A DNA stretch of 64,000 nt from Macrocystis pyrifera (GCA_031763025.1 JASSKH010000010.1:7705427-7769426), one strand, 5' to 3'; counted from the stretch's first letter, positions 42,501 to 54,032 are shown. Notes: a model not told the origin generated them from the sequence alone. Made by a program: numbers and translations.

Positions 42501-42778
42501 TTATAATTGTCATCCGACAATGTGCAGCATAATGGAAGCTTCCACGTTGATCACTCAAAATTCCTCAAGACGGCAACAACAGAAATAAAGGAAACATATT
42601 ATTATGCTGGGGTCTAGCTACCTATTATGTCTACTTCCTGCTATATACTTTGTCTACAACTGTAGTACTCTGTTGTTATTCTTGCTTCCTCCTCTGTCTC
42701 ATCATCAAGATGTGTGCGCTCGTTACATTTTTTTGTCCTGCAACAACAATAATAATAGCCCTCCCATTTAGGAATACG

Positions 42779-43190
42779 AACCTATATCCATGTTGACTGA
42801 AACTGCGAAGGTGGTACCTAATGAGCTACGAGTATAGGGGTAAAATATCGATCGATTACCCAGCTCAGGGTGATCCTTATAACACTTTCCCCCTGCCTGA
42901 ACGGCAGCTTGGGGCGTCGGAACCGTATACATCGACATATTATACGAGTATATATACCTCGGTACACTGACTGACCTACCCGCTTCGTTTCATTGCCTCT
43001 GGGGAACCAGGGAGTTGCGTTATATTAGGCAAGCACGTGCAAGCGCTTCTGTAAAAGAAACGTTCGAAGTGAGGTACGCACGCGTGACCTGGACGACGTC
43101 AAATGAATGTGAAGGTGTTACCTACTGAGCTATAGGGGTAAAATATCGATCGATTACCCAGCCCAGGGTAATCCTTATAACAAACTATCA
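42779..43190 (-). mobile_element. tRNA-related SINE family S2, copy 1 (dimeric)
   Basis: Two copies of a ~75-bp module (ACCTA-TGAGCTA ... GGGGTAAAATATCGATCGAT) about 300 bp apart. On the minus strand the right-hand module is preceded by a tRNA-like head with A box TAGCTCAGTAGGTAACACC. Same arrangement as 62411-62790. Confidence 0.7.
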
Positions 43191-43447
43191 TCCGGGACGT
43201 GATTGTTTACTATTATTTTTTTTTTTATACCTGGTTGTATTTATTGTGAATACCATGTCCCAGAACCAGCACGAACCCAGAGATATTCTCGGGATTATAC
43301 TCCAAGCTTGCGCTCAGGTATGTTGAGAGATTTGTCAAGTCCACTCCTCGTCACGACCGTTAGAATCTTCCATGTGAAATCTACCCACCACGGTGGATCT
43401 TTATCCACGAGTACAGAGAGGATTCTACCGACGAGCCTGTTTACTTC

Positions 43448-43783
43448 TTTTTTGTTTTTTTTTTTTTTTTTTTTCATCACTTTTACTTTCCAGCCCACTC
43501 GTAGGAGGTTTTACCCTCGACGATCTTCTGGACAAGCCGTGGTCACAGGTGTCGTCCCTTCTCCCCCCCGGTACGTGCCTTTAGTTTTTATCACGCATAG
43601 GGTTCAGCATTCCCACTGCTCGTCGATTTTCATCGAATGTACAGCTAACTCACGCTCTCGCGCTTTCCGCTAATCAATTTTATGCAAGAAAAAGTCCCTA
43701 GGAGCATGCACTCGGTGAGACTCGAACTCACGAAATTGATCTTGATAGGCTCGCGGACCACCTACCAAGCCACCGGGGACGGG
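43448..43783 (-). mobile_element. SINE S1, copy b
   Basis: Inverted copy with a long T run at its plus-strand left end (poly-A tail). The T arm GTGAGTTCGAGTCTCAC is a perfect 5-bp stem. Confidence 0.9.
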
Positions 43784-43930
43784 TCCGACGTGGTACAAGA
43801 GAGGCAGTCCAAATGACTCTCTCCTCTCTCGACACTTCTGGTCCTACCACCTAGATCCTTGTCCTTTTGTCTTTGTCCGTCCGTGGAATATCTCTCCCCT
43901 CAGTCAGTCTGCCATATTCTGAGACTGTTA

Positions 43931-43967
43931 GGGGGACAAAGTACTCAAATTCTGAGTAGTTTGTCCC
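43931..43967. other. Hairpin GGGGACAAA...TTTGTCCCC
   Basis: Near-perfect inverted repeat with an inner CTCA/TGAG pair. A similar TGTCCCC-AGTTTTGGGGACA word is at ~63113. Confidence 0.7.
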
Positions 43968-43989
43968 CGAAACGGGACTGCACTACTGA

Positions 43990-44500
43990 CAGTTCTAAGA
44001 GGGGGTTTATACGTACGTGAGCGCATTTTCAGCTTTGTACGTGTCCTTGCATCTAGGGACAGACTGGTGAATTTTGTGCAAAAAAGGACAGCGCGTCCTA
44101 TTTTTTGTCCACATTATTTCGTCTGCCCGACCTCGGAAAGCAAATATATATATTATTATTCATATTAGCTCTATTTCCAATATACATACACACATACATG
44201 TAGATGTGAAATTTAAATATATTTCCAGGCGTTTACGTATCACGGTCACGACGGTTTTTATGATGATATACACATCCCTGGTATATACTCGTATAGTTAG
44301 AAGCATCAAGGTTGAGGTTGCCAGGTTGCCAGCTGCAAGGTTTGTGGCCATCTCGCAGTCAGTGTGTGCCGTGCCTATGTATTGAAACTATGCAGCACAG
44401 CAGCAGTCCACATAATTAACCATATAATTCAATCAACAGACCAACTATATGCCAAATTTTGAAAGGGCCCTCAGAACTGGATTTGATTTGCCGAAAACCC
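43990..44500. other. Intergenic sequence, nothing recognised
   Basis: AT-rich; no supported gene or repeat. Confidence 0.5.
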
Positions 44501-44880
44501 GCGATTTAGTCGACGGCAATCAAAAACACCGGTAGACTCCTCAGGATGCTCCCCTCTTACGGTAGTTTTCCGAGAGCTTTCTTGGCCATTTTTCCGTTCC
44601 TCCAGAGTCGTAGTTAGACTGCTGGTCGTCCATATTGCCAGAGTTCTAAAGGACATGATGGCTTTTCATAGAACAAATCTTCAAAGATCCATTATTATTT
44701 CTGGCTCCAGTTCCGACAAAAAAAATTATTTTTGGCCCTCCAGAAAAAACTGATCGGCTGCTGCTCCAAAACTCGAACTATTAACGGCATTATGGAGAAA
44801 CGGAAAGCTGTCCTAGAAAGCTCTCGGAAAACTCCGGGGACCATTCTGAGGAGTCTACCGGTGTTTTCGACTGTTCCGTC
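44501..44880. repeat. Inverted repeat with ~115-bp arms
   Basis: ACACCGGTAGACTCCTCAG and GTTTTCCGAGAGCTTTCT at 44527-44585 reappear in reverse complement at 44805-44870, around a ~150-bp loop. This may be a fold-back element. Confidence 0.85.
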
Positions 44881-44981
44881 GTACAAAACGTGTATATTCG
44901 TCCTAAGAATTCAGTACCTAGAGCCCGGACATGGTTTCTTATAATTATTGTTGGTTTAATAAACATGAAAAGTGCTACAAT

Positions 44982-45437
44982 TCAGACCTGATTACTAGAC
45001 AAAAAATACCAATAATAATAGTAGTGCAGCCCCCCCCCCCCCCCCCTGAATGACGACTCTACTGACTGATGCTCGACCTTCACCAACAACCAAATTTGAG
45101 AGACGCTTTTTCGTGTTTTAACATTTGAATACCGCACAAACGCCGAGAACACCCACATCATTATTGCAGCAACGAGGCGAGAGAATCCACGCGTCTTCCA
45201 CGGAGCCCTGCGGTTAGCGGCAACTTGCTTCGCCGGCACCGGCCACGAAACTGTCGTTCCTATAGGATGTCTTGGGGGTGCTGGCGTAGACCCGAAGCCC
45301 CACGTGCCAGGAGAATGGGATTTCCGCGTTTGGGTTGCGATTTTCAGCCTCTCGCAGCACAAAAGAGTGTGTGACCGCATCTCATTCAGAACGCGGAAAT
45401 AATATTCAAGCTTCCGTACTTTCGTATGTAGACCCAC
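44982..45437 (-). CDS. Possible hypothetical coding region
   Basis: A 150-codon frame on the minus strand with a balanced composition in its first 120 residues (KIATQTRKSHSPGTWGFGS). It begins with GTG, not ATG, and ends through a C17 run. No domain is recognised. It could be an exon or chance. Confidence 0.2.
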   Translation of the reverse strand: MGLHTKVRKLEYYFRVLNEMRSHTLLCCERLKIATQTRKSHSPGTWGFGSTPAPPRHPIGTTVSWPVPAKQVAANRRAPWKTRGFSRLVAAIMMWVFSAFVRYSNVKTRKSVSQIWLLVKVEHQSVESSFRGGGGGLHYYYYWYFLSSNQV

Positions 45438-45440
45438 CGT

Positions 45441-45879
45441 CGGCGGTGCGAATCTTTTATTTCTCGTTTACCGCCGAGCGAAGAATAGTACCGTGGGCGT
45501 CGTCAAAGACAAACAAGTATATATAGATACATATTTGTACCAGTTCATTTTTCGGTTGCCTACTGTTAATATTACTGCTGTGCATGTAACACGATATTTC
45601 CATATTTTCCTTAACCCATACAGAACCCGCCTATTAATAATATAGTGGTCACTAAAAAATAATCAAACTGAAACATATATTAAAATAAACGAACCTCATT
45701 GGGTAATATTCAGGCCGCGCGCAACCGAAGAATCGTGGAGGGACACACGCTACTCCTGATAGTAATGATGATAAAAAACAATTAATAACAAAAAAAAATG
45801 AAAAAAAAAAGAGTTGAAAAAAAGAGAAAACAATTATTAACCTTGTGAATCAAAGTACGACCTACCTGGTACTACCTAC
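45441..45879. other. AT-rich intergenic sequence
   Basis: A-rich runs and no supported feature. Confidence 0.5.
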
Positions 45880-45988
45880 TATTACGGGGGACCATAGTAA
45901 ACAGGATCAAATGTTGTTAGTAAAAATACCTAAATATATAGGTTTTTATATATGCCATGGGTCCTGTTAACTATAGACCCCCGTAATA
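45880..45988. mobile_element. MITE M1, copy 6
   Basis: TA-TTACGGGGGACCATAGT ... ACTATAGACCCCCGTAA-TA. Confidence 0.9.
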
Positions 45989-46003
45989 CTATATTAATAT
46001 TAT

Positions 46004-46112
46004 TATCACGGGGGACCATAGTAACTAGGACCAAATATTGTCAGTAAAAATAGGTAACTATATAGGTTTTAATGTGTACCATAGGTCCTATTAACCATGG
46101 ACCCCCGTAATA
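46004..46112. mobile_element. MITE M1, copy 7
   Basis: TA-TCACGGGGGACCATAGT ... ACCATGGACCCCCGTAA-TA, only 15 bp from copy 6 in the same orientation. Confidence 0.9.
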
Positions 46113-46593
46113 TTATGCTTGCCATCTGACAAAATGTGCAGCTTTTGTTTGTTGAGCTTCGGCTCACCTCCTAGGGATAGGGACAACTTTTGTCAATTAA
46201 ACGATTTTGAGGCGTTTCAGTCGATTTTCGTCCGCCTCAATGCCGGTCGAGTAACGCTTGCACAGCAACATATAGGCGGTGTGTATGGTGTGGAGGCAAA
46301 GGACGACCGCAGGAACTATACTCCTATTACTACTGCTGTGCTCTCAAGTGGTTACAGGGGACACCATGCTACTGTGACGCAGGTTTTGGGTCCACTATAA
46401 TATACGTCAATAAAATTATGACGAGCTTGGCGATCCAAAATACCACCCGCGTAGCTCGAACATCAGCAGAGATGGCGGTGCGTGGTGGTGGCGCAGGCAA
46501 ACGGTGGCGACAGCAGGCACACGTCCTGTCGATTGACTGTGAGAATTGCACTGCTGCTCAATACAACAGTAGAGGAGTTCATCAGTTTTTTTT

Positions 46594-46830
46594 TCTGGTG
46601 GCGGTTGTTGATCGTTGTGGTCGGTGTGGTTTGGAGTCGGGATGTCATTCATGTGCTGTACATGCGCCCGTGCCCCCAGCTCTGCCTACTATCCGTCCTC
46701 GGTGCTGCAGAGTAGGCTCCGATACATGCAACTAGTCATAAATTTCACCCCGCATATGCCACCGTGCGCGCATGATTTTGCATGCTGTTGGTGTGTGCTG
46801 CTGGGCGCCTGCTGCTGCTGGAGGATGAGT
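46594..46830. repeat. Dispersed copy of the 55-kb tandem unit
   Basis: GGCGGTTGTTGATCGTTGTG through CTCTGCCTACTATCCGTCCT and GTAGGCTCCGATACATGCAA match the units at 55045-55625. Confidence 0.75.
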
Positions 46831-46834
46831 AGTT

Positions 46835-47126
46835 TTATCTGGTGGCAGCACAGGTGGCCATTTGGGTACGTTGCGGGACGTTGTGGCGAAACCACAACCT
46901 TAGCACGTTGCGGCGACAGGAAAAACGTGTACCGCAACGCTTGCGTAACGTAACAAGTGCACCTCGATTGTGAGACGTCCTGTCGTGAAAATTTAGTTAC
47001 ATGTGACGGCGTCGTTAGGTTTGTGGATGTTCTTGCGTCGAGTGTTTGAGTTTTTGTTTTCTCCAACACCCATGACACATTTTTTTATTAATAGTATACT
47101 GCTTGTTTTGTTTGAATGCATGATAC
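46835..47126. other. Intergenic sequence, nothing recognised
   Basis: No gene or repeat that I can support. Confidence 0.45.
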
Positions 47127-47399
47127 TATTACGGGGGTCCATAGTCAATGGGACCAAATTTTGTTAGTAAAAATAGGTAAATACAAGGCTTTCCTTCGGA
47201 GTGGGTATTCCGTCGTTTCGTGTACATATAACTGCAATTAATTGGCGACATAGCCCAAAGCCAACCAAACTAAATGTATTTGTGTAAGAAACGGTGAAGG
47301 ATGTAATAATCGCGTTTATTTATGAATGTAATGTGAAACGTAAGATCGGGTGACGCAAGAGTAAGAATGACATTCGTCTAATAATAAGAATAACATATT

Positions 47400-47945
47400 T
47401 CATCAGTGTGGGGAGAGAGTGGAGTAGTGCTTGGCATGTGGATGATATACAACAACATACAGGCTGTTGTTTAAAGGAAGGTTTGGGACAGGAGGGAAAG
47501 CAGCAGTGCCGGCAACGACAACGGTTATGGAAATGTTGTATAGTTGCTGGGCGGCCGCGATTTCGTTGTAGCCAGCATAGGAGTTTGGATGAGACATGAT
47601 ATATATGTAAATAGTCTTCCAGGACGCTGTAGTAACGAGGCGGGAGGCCCAGAATGTGGATCTGTTCGCTGTTGAACCCGTTGGATATGTGTAGGAAGAA
47701 ATAATCGTGATTTTGGGAAATGTGGGAAACAATTTGTTTCCTTTCGTTCGTCCTGGATGGCGACACCAATCTGCTTGGCGTACTGCTTCGGAATTCCGCG
47801 AAGCCCTGGAGCAGGCGAAATGGAAGGGATTGATGACGATGTCTCCGTCTTTGGTGGTGGAGTCCGTCAGGCGGCAGTTGTAGCACTTGCCACGGACCTG
47901 GTCGAAGTAAACATATAGGGTGCGCGGGGCGGGAGTGATGTCGTG
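47400..47945 (-). pseudogene. 3' exon region of a cysteine-rich gene, unit 1 copy
   Basis: Minus strand. A likely acceptor (TTCGACCAG) precedes GGKCYNCRLTDS-type sequence (CxxC). Downstream is a frame with PRYYSVLEDYLH, EIAAAQQLYN and a His-containing HAKHYSTLSPH end. The frames between these pieces do not join cleanly, so there are introns or damage. EIAAAQQLYN...KHYSTL recalls the last helix and catalytic His segment of OTU-type proteases, but the Cys box is not seen, so this is only a suggestion. Confidence 0.35.
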
Positions 47946-48113
47946 CAGGGAATGGCGGGGGAGGGGGGAGGGCAGAGTTCATTATTTGTACTACTCTACA
48001 GCGGCACAACAGCAGCACGTAACCGCTTGCTATACGACGGCAGCAGCAGCAGCAGAAGCAGCAAGTACGTAATTTCATTGACGATACAGAAATATGTAGA
48101 CACACAAGTGTAC

Positions 48114-48446
48114 CGGCGTCCTCGGTGGCTTGGTAGGTGGTCCGCGTGCCTATCAAGATCAATTTCGTGGGTTCAAATCTCACCGAGTGCATGCTCGTAG
48201 GGACTTTTTCTTGCATAAAAAATTGATAAGCGGAAAGCGCGAGAGCGTGAGTTAGCTACATTCGATGAAAATCGATGAGCAGTGGGAATGCTGAGCCCTA
48301 TGCGCGACAAAAAATAAAGGCAAGTACCGGGGGGGAAAAGGGACGACACCTGTGACCACGGCTTGTCCAGAAGATCGTCGAGGGTAAAACCTCCTACGAG
48401 TGCGCTGGAAAGTAAAAGTGATGATGAAAAAAAAAAAGAAAAAAAG
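48114..48446 (+). mobile_element. SINE S1, copy c
   Basis: Inserted in unit 1. The empty site is preserved in unit 2 near 51691-51702 (AGTGTAATACAG), proving it is an insertion. A-rich tail at 48425-48446. Confidence 0.93.
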
Positions 48447-48469
48447 TACAGTACACACACAAAATCACG

Positions 48470-48686
48470 TCCAGCATGATGTACGGCAACAACGCAGCAG
48501 CACCACAAAAAAAATCATTGACGATACAGAAATATATACACACGCACAAGTTTAAGTGTAATAGCCACACAAATCATGTCCAGCATGATGTACGGCAACA
48601 ACTCAGCAGCGCCACAAAACGACCAGGAAACACAATTATCCGAGTACATACAAACATTCAGTGAATATTGCGGCAACACTAAAAGC

Positions 48687-48748
<62 letters not shown>

Positions 48749-49800
48749 GGATCGCCACAGCGTTGGCAGCAGCAGCATAGCAGCGATATGAAAAGAAGGG
48801 AGCAAAAAAGTATGTACCCGGAGGCCGTCCGCAAAAGTATTTTTGGTACCTCACTATAGACCCACCTCCGCATGCTGTACGGCAACAACGCAGCAGCAGC
48901 ATAGCAACAATAATACGAAATACCAGGTACGAGAAAAAGTAGTACGTACGCAAAATGCAGGAGCAAAACGACCAAAATATTTTTTTTACGTATCAAAAAA
49001 AACATTTGGGTACAAAAATGGCCAATAAAAACAATAATCCGCGTTGGCAGCAGCAGCATAGCAACGATATGAAAATAAGGAAGAAAAAAAGTATGTACCC
49101 TGGTATGCCGCAATCGCAAAACCTACGGAATTTCATTGACGATACCGAAATATGTACACACACAAGTGCAGCATGATGTACGGCAACAACCCAGCAGCAC
49201 CACAGCAGCAGCATAGCAACGATATATATAAAAATAACCAAGCCAAAAACGAGAAATTGCAGTACGTACGCAAAATGCAGGAGCTAAACGACAAAAATAT
49301 TTCCTCACGTATCAAAAGGAACCATTTGGGTACAAAAACGACCAAGAAAAACAGTAATCCGAGTACATACGAACATTCAGTGGATATTGCGGCAGCATTC
49401 GCAGCAGCAGCAGCAGAAGCAGCTACAGCATTAGCAGCAGCAGAAGCTGCAACGAATCGCCGCAGCGTTGGCAGCAGCAGCAGCAGCAGCATAGCAACGA
49501 TATGAAAATAAGGAAGAAAAAAAGCAAGTACCCTGGTGTGCCGCCATCGCAAAACCTACGGAATTGACGATCCGAAAATATGTACGCTTCCGGCATGATG
49601 CACGGCAACAACGCAGCAGCACTACATACAACAGCAGCAATTGCACAGGAGCAGCAGGTGCACAGCACGGCAACAACGCAGCAGCACTACAGCAGCAGCG
49701 AGTGCACAGGAGAAGCAGGTGCACAGCAGCAGCAGCACTCATGGCGTGGCGCTGACAGCAGCAGCAGCAGCAGCGGCAGCCGAAAACGAGCAAAATGAGT
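48470..49800. repeat. CAG-rich higher-order repeats, unit 1
   Basis: A ~110-200-bp module (CATGATGTACGGCAACAACG, CAGCAG runs, TTGACGATACAGAAATATGT, ACACACAAGTG) recurs about six times with a (CAG)~20 run at ~48689-48745. Probably intronic or intergenic; ORFs over it are homopolymeric. Confidence 0.85.
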
Positions 49801-50139
49801 ACGTGGGGTCACCAAAACATGTACATACAGAAATCGTGTGCATGCACCGAAAATGCACCACAGTAGCAGCAGCACTCACGTCGTTCGGTGCAGCGGTGAC
49901 GGCGACAGCTGAATCCTCCGTTCCTTCGTTCACGTCCCGCAAACAGTTGTGCATGTGCGCGTTCGCGTGCACTGTGTGTAAGAGGAGCCGACGCAACGCA
50001 CGAAGGGGAAAGAACGAGCATGGATGAGTCAAAAAAATAATAAACGCTTTGACGTAGGTTTGTATGCAAAAAGGCAACTGAAAACCCCAAAAAAACGTAC
50101 TGGCAACATACAGCATGCACAATAGACGTAAGACACTCA

Positions 50140-50560
50140 CCACTGTCAGCAGTCTCGAGGGAATACGAGACAGTCCCTTCCTTGATCGGGCGAGCACAGA
50201 ACTCGCAGTCGGTTGCCCTGTCAGGATGATCCCGCCACGACGCACGTGAGATCCTTGCAGGTGGCGAAGGCCACGTTTTTGCCACCAGGCGCGGAGTTCT
50301 TGACCAAGTGCTGGTCCGTGCACTGGTCGCAAACAACAGCCGGTACCAGGTCGGTCTTTGTCGTTGCCGCTCTCTTGCCAGAGGGCGAGGACCACGCGCC
50401 TCTCGACGAGGGGGAGGTGAGCTTAGGGGGCGTGGAGAAGGGAGAGGCGGGGGTTGCAGCACCACAGCAGGTTCGCCACCGACAGCAGCAGCTTGGCCAC
50501 CGACAGCTGCACCTATCTATGCCGTTCGTCGAAGGCGAGACGCCTCTTTTAGGCACCGTG
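50140..50560 (-). pseudogene. 5' exon region of the cysteine-rich gene, unit 1 copy
   Basis: Minus strand: a Ser/Pro-rich stretch, then VCDQCTDQHLVKNSAPGGKN and CKDLTC, then in another frame DCEFCARPIKEGTVSYS ending at a GTGAGT donor. It parallels 53369-53735 and has a 2-base indel relative to it in the Ser/Pro part. Confidence 0.45.
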
Positions 50561-50949
50561 CGAAGAGCTGCCTATTGGTTGGCAGTTTGCGGAAGAAGAA
50601 AGAAGAAAGGTTGTTTGGCTGTTCGGGTGTTTCAAAGAAGAAGGGCTGTTTGCGAAGAGCTGTCTATCAGTCGGTCTGTCCGCCAAGAGCTAGCAAGTGA
50701 CAACGACCTCAAAAATCGTAATTATAGTTGTATCTACAAGGCTTTCCTTCGGAGTGGGTATTCCGTCGTTTCGTGTACATATAACTGCAATTAATTGGCG
50801 ACATAGCCCAAAGCCAACCAAACTAAATGTATTTGTGTAAGAAACGGTGAAGGATGTAATAATCGCGTTTATTTATGAATGTAATGTGAAACGTAAGATC
50901 GGGTGACGCAAGAGTAAGAATGACATTCGTCTAATAATAAGAATAACAT

Positions 50950-51480
50950 ATTTCATCAGTGTGGGGAGAGAGTGGAGTAGTGCTTGGCATGTGGATGATA
51001 TACAACATACAGGCTGTTGTTTAAAGGAAGGTTTGGGACAGGAGGGAAAGCAGCAGTGCCGGTAACGACAACGGTTGTGGAAATGTTGTATAGTTGCTGG
51101 GCGGCCGCGATTTCGATGTAACCAGCATAGGAGTTTGGATGAGACATGATATGTAAATAGTCTTCCAGGATGCTGTAGTAACGAGGCGGGAGGCCCAGAA
51201 CGTGGATCTGTTCGCTGTTGAACTCGTTGGATATGTGTAGGAAGAAATAATCGTGATTTTGGGAAAATGTGGGAAACAATTTGTTTCCTTTCGTTCGTCC
51301 TGGATGGCGACAATCTGCTTGGTGTACTGCTTCGGAATTCCGCGAAGCCCTGGAGCAGGCGAAATGGAAGGGAGTCTTTTTGCGCTTGATGATGATGTCT
51401 CCGTCTTTGATGGTGGAGTCCGTCAGGCGGCAGTTGTAGCACTTGCCACGGACCTGGTCGAAGTAAACATATAGGGTGCG
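50950..51480 (-). CDS. 3' exon region of the cysteine-rich gene, unit 2 copy
   Basis: Minus strand. A frame with YFDQVRGKCYNCRLTDSTIK ... TPFHFAC (CxxC and HxxC, a possible zinc site) is followed in another frame by GIPKQYTKQIVAIQDERKE and, from 51279 to 50956, a 107-codon frame (LPPRYYSILEDYLHIMSHPN, EIAAAQQLYNISTTV, HAKHYSTLSPH, stop). Differences from unit 1 are mostly conservative at the protein level (for example ITVV versus TTVV), which favours real coding sequence. The exact exon structure cannot be set by eye. Function unknown; an OTU-like fold is only a weak guess. Confidence 0.4.
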
Positions 51481-51514
51481 CGGGGCGGGAGTGGCGTGCA
51501 GGGAATGGCGGGGG

Positions 51515-51547
51515 AGGGGGAAGGGGGGGGGGGGGGGGGGGGGGGGC
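51515..51547. repeat. Poly-G tract
   Basis: About 25 consecutive G, with a further six G just 5', in unit 2; unit 1 has only a short G run here (47962-47982). Confidence 0.85.
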
Positions 51548-51639
51548 AGAGTTCATTATTTGTACTGCTCTACAGCGGCACAACAGCAGCAGTACGTAAT
51601 CGCTTGCTATACGACGGCAGCAGCAGCAACAGCAGAAAG

Positions 51640-52664
51640 AAGCAGCAAGTACGTAATTTCATTGACGATACAGAAATATGTACACACACAAGTGTAATAC
51701 AGTACACACACAAATCACGTCCAGCTTGATGTAGGGCAACAACGCAGCAGCACCACAAAAAATCATTGACGATACAGAAATATGTACACACGCACAATAG
51801 ACACACAAATCATGTCCAGCATGATGTACGACAACAACGCAGCAGCGCCACAAAACGACCAGGAAACACAATTATCTGAGTACATACAAACATTCAGTGA
51901 ATATTGCGGCAGCACTACAAAAGCAGAGCAGCAGCAGCAGCAGAAGCAGCAACGGATCGCCACAGCGTTGGCAGCAGCAGCATATAGCAACGATATGAAA
52001 AGAAGGGAGAAAAAAAGTATGTACCCCGAGGCCATCCGAAAAGTATTTTTGGTACCTCACTATAGACCCACCTCCGCATGCTGTACAGCAACAACGCAGC
52101 AGCAGCATAGCAACAATACGAAATACGAGAAAAAGTAGTACGTCCGCAAAATGCAGGAGCAAAACGACCAAAATATTTTTTTTACGTATCAAAAAAAACA
52201 TTTGGGTACAAAAATGGCCAATAAAAACAATATTCCGCGTTGGCAGCAGCAGCATAGCAACGATATGAAAATAAGGAAGAAAAAAAGTATGTACCCTGGT
52301 ATGCCGCAATCGCAAAACCTACGGAATTTCATTGACGATACCGAAATATGTACACACACAAGTGCAGCATGATGTACGGCAACAACGCAGCAGCACCACA
52401 GCAGCAGCATAGCAACGATATATATGAAAATAACCAAGCCAAAAACGAGAAATTGCAGTACGTCCGCAAAATGCAGGAGCAAAACGACAAAAATATTTCC
52501 TCACGTATCAAAAGGAACCATTTGGGTACAAAAACGACCAAGAAAAACAGTAATCCGAGTACATACGAACATTCAGTGGATATTGCGGCAGCATTAACAG
52601 CAGCAGGAGCAGAAGCAGCTACAGCATTAGCAGCAGCAGAAGCTGCAACGAATCGCCGCAGCGT

Positions 52665-52696
<32 letters not shown>

Positions 52697-52959
52697 TAGC
52701 AACGATATGAAAATAAGGAAGAAAAAAAGCAAGTACCCTGGTATGCCGCCATCGCAAAACCTACGGAATTGAAGATCCGAAAATATGTACGCTTCCAGCA
52801 TGATGCACGGCAACAACGCAGCAGCACTACATACAGCAGCAGCAATTGCACAGGAGGAGCAGGTGCACAGCACGGCAACAACGCAGCAGCACTACAGCAG
52901 CAGCGAGTGCACAGGAGAAGCAGGTGCACAGCAGCAGCAGCACTCATGGCGTGGCGCTG

Positions 52960-52992
<33 letters not shown>

Positions 52993-53010
52993 GAAAACGA
53001 GCAAAATGAG
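51640..53010. repeat. CAG-rich higher-order repeats, unit 2
   Basis: Same modules as 48470-49800. Confidence 0.85.
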
Positions 53011-53368
53011 TACGTGGGGTCACCAAAACATGTACACACAGAAATCGTGTGCATGCACCGAAAATGCACCACAGTAGCAGCAGCACTCACGTCGTTCGGT
53101 GCAGCGGTGATGGCGACAGCTGAATCCTCCGTTCCTTCGTTGACGTCCCGCAAACAGTTGTGCATGTGCGCGTTCGCGTGCACTGTGTGTAAGAGGAGTC
53201 GACGCAACGCACGAAGGGGAAAGAACGAGCATGGATGAGTAAAAAAAAAACAAACGCTTTGACGTAGGCTTGTATGCAAAAAGGCAACTGAAAACCCCAA
53301 AAAAACGTACTGGCAACAAACAGCATGCACAATAGACGTAAGACACTCACCACTGTCAGCAGTCTCGA

Positions 53369-53735
53369 GGGAGTACGAGACAGTCCCTTCCTTGATCGGG
53401 CGAGCACAGAACTCGCAGTCGGTTGCCCTGTCAGGATGATCCCGCCACCACGCACGTGATATCCTTGCAGGTGGCGAAGGCCACGTTTTTGCCACCAGGC
53501 GCGGAGTTCTTGACCAAGTGCTGGTCCGTGCACTGGTCGCAAACAACAGCCGGCACCAGGTCGGTCTTTGTTGTTGCCCCTCTCTTGCCAGAGGGCGAGG
53601 ACCACGCGCCTCTCGACGAGGGGGAGGTGAGCTTAGGGGGCGTGGAGAAGGGAGAGGCGGGGGTTGCAGCACCAGCAGGTTCGCCACCGACAGCAGCAGC
53701 TTGACCGCCGACAGCTGCACCTATCTATGCCGTTC
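53369..53735 (-). CDS. 5' exon region of the cysteine-rich gene, unit 2 copy
   Basis: Minus-strand frame from ~53730: a Gly/Ala stretch, a Ser/Pro-rich stretch (TPPKLTSPSSRGAW), then PAVVCDQCTDQHLVKN, FATCKDITC and a TGA at ~53427. A shifted frame then gives ATDCEFCARPIKEGTVSYSL and reaches a consensus donor GTGAGT at ~53351. The paired CxxC motifs suggest a zinc-binding protein. A very short intron (GTGCGT...CTGACAG, ~31 bp) would join the two frames, but so small an intron would be unusual. Confidence 0.45.
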
Positions 53736-54032
53736 GTCGAAGGCGAGACGCCTCTTTTAGGCGCCGTGCGAAGAGCTGCCTATTGGTTGGCAGTTTGCGG
53801 AAGAAGAAAGAAGAAAGGTTGTTTGGCTGTTTGGCGAAGAAGAAAGAAGAAAGGTTGTTTGGCTGTTCGGCTGTTTCAAAGAAGAAGGGCTGTTTGCGAA
53901 AAGCTGTCGATCAGTCGGCCTGTCCACCAAGAGCTAGCAAGTGACAACAACCCCAAAAATCGTAATTATAGTTGTATTTATATAGGTTTTTATGTATACC
54001 ATAGGTCCTATTAACTATGGACCCCCGTAATA

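Larger units (their letters stand above)
47185..50737. repeat. Tandem unit 1 (3.55 kb)
   Basis: Starts CAAGGCTTTCCTTCGG and ends GTTGTAT-C, joined at a TA to unit 2. It differs from unit 2 mainly by a SINE insertion (48114-48446). It carries gene pieces at both ends and a CAG-rich block between them. Confidence 0.93.
50738..53978. repeat. Tandem unit 2 (3.24 kb)
   Basis: Same content as unit 1 without the SINE, with an extra ~33-bp GAAGAAGAAAGAAGAAAGG duplication near 53830. It ends GTTGTAT-T, then TA and the right half of the MITE. Confidence 0.93.
47127..54032. mobile_element. MITE M1, copy 8, split by a 6.8-kb insertion
   Basis: Left half 47127-47184 (TTACGGGGGTCCATAGTCAA ... AAAAATAGGTAAATA) and right half 53979-54032 (TATAGGTTTTTATGTATACC ... 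GACCCCCGTAA). Together they make one complete element of normal length. Confidence 0.9.

Noticed and set aside
43295-43673. ORFs such as FTFQPTRRRFYPRRSSGQ
   Set aside because: The same reading recurs in every SINE S1 copy; it is SINE body sequence.
48636-53086. Many ORFs of 60-258 codons with poly-Ala, poly-Gln, poly-Cys or poly-Leu
   Set aside because: Products of CAG/CTG repeats in all frames; only the Cys-rich end pieces have non-repetitive, conserved sequence.
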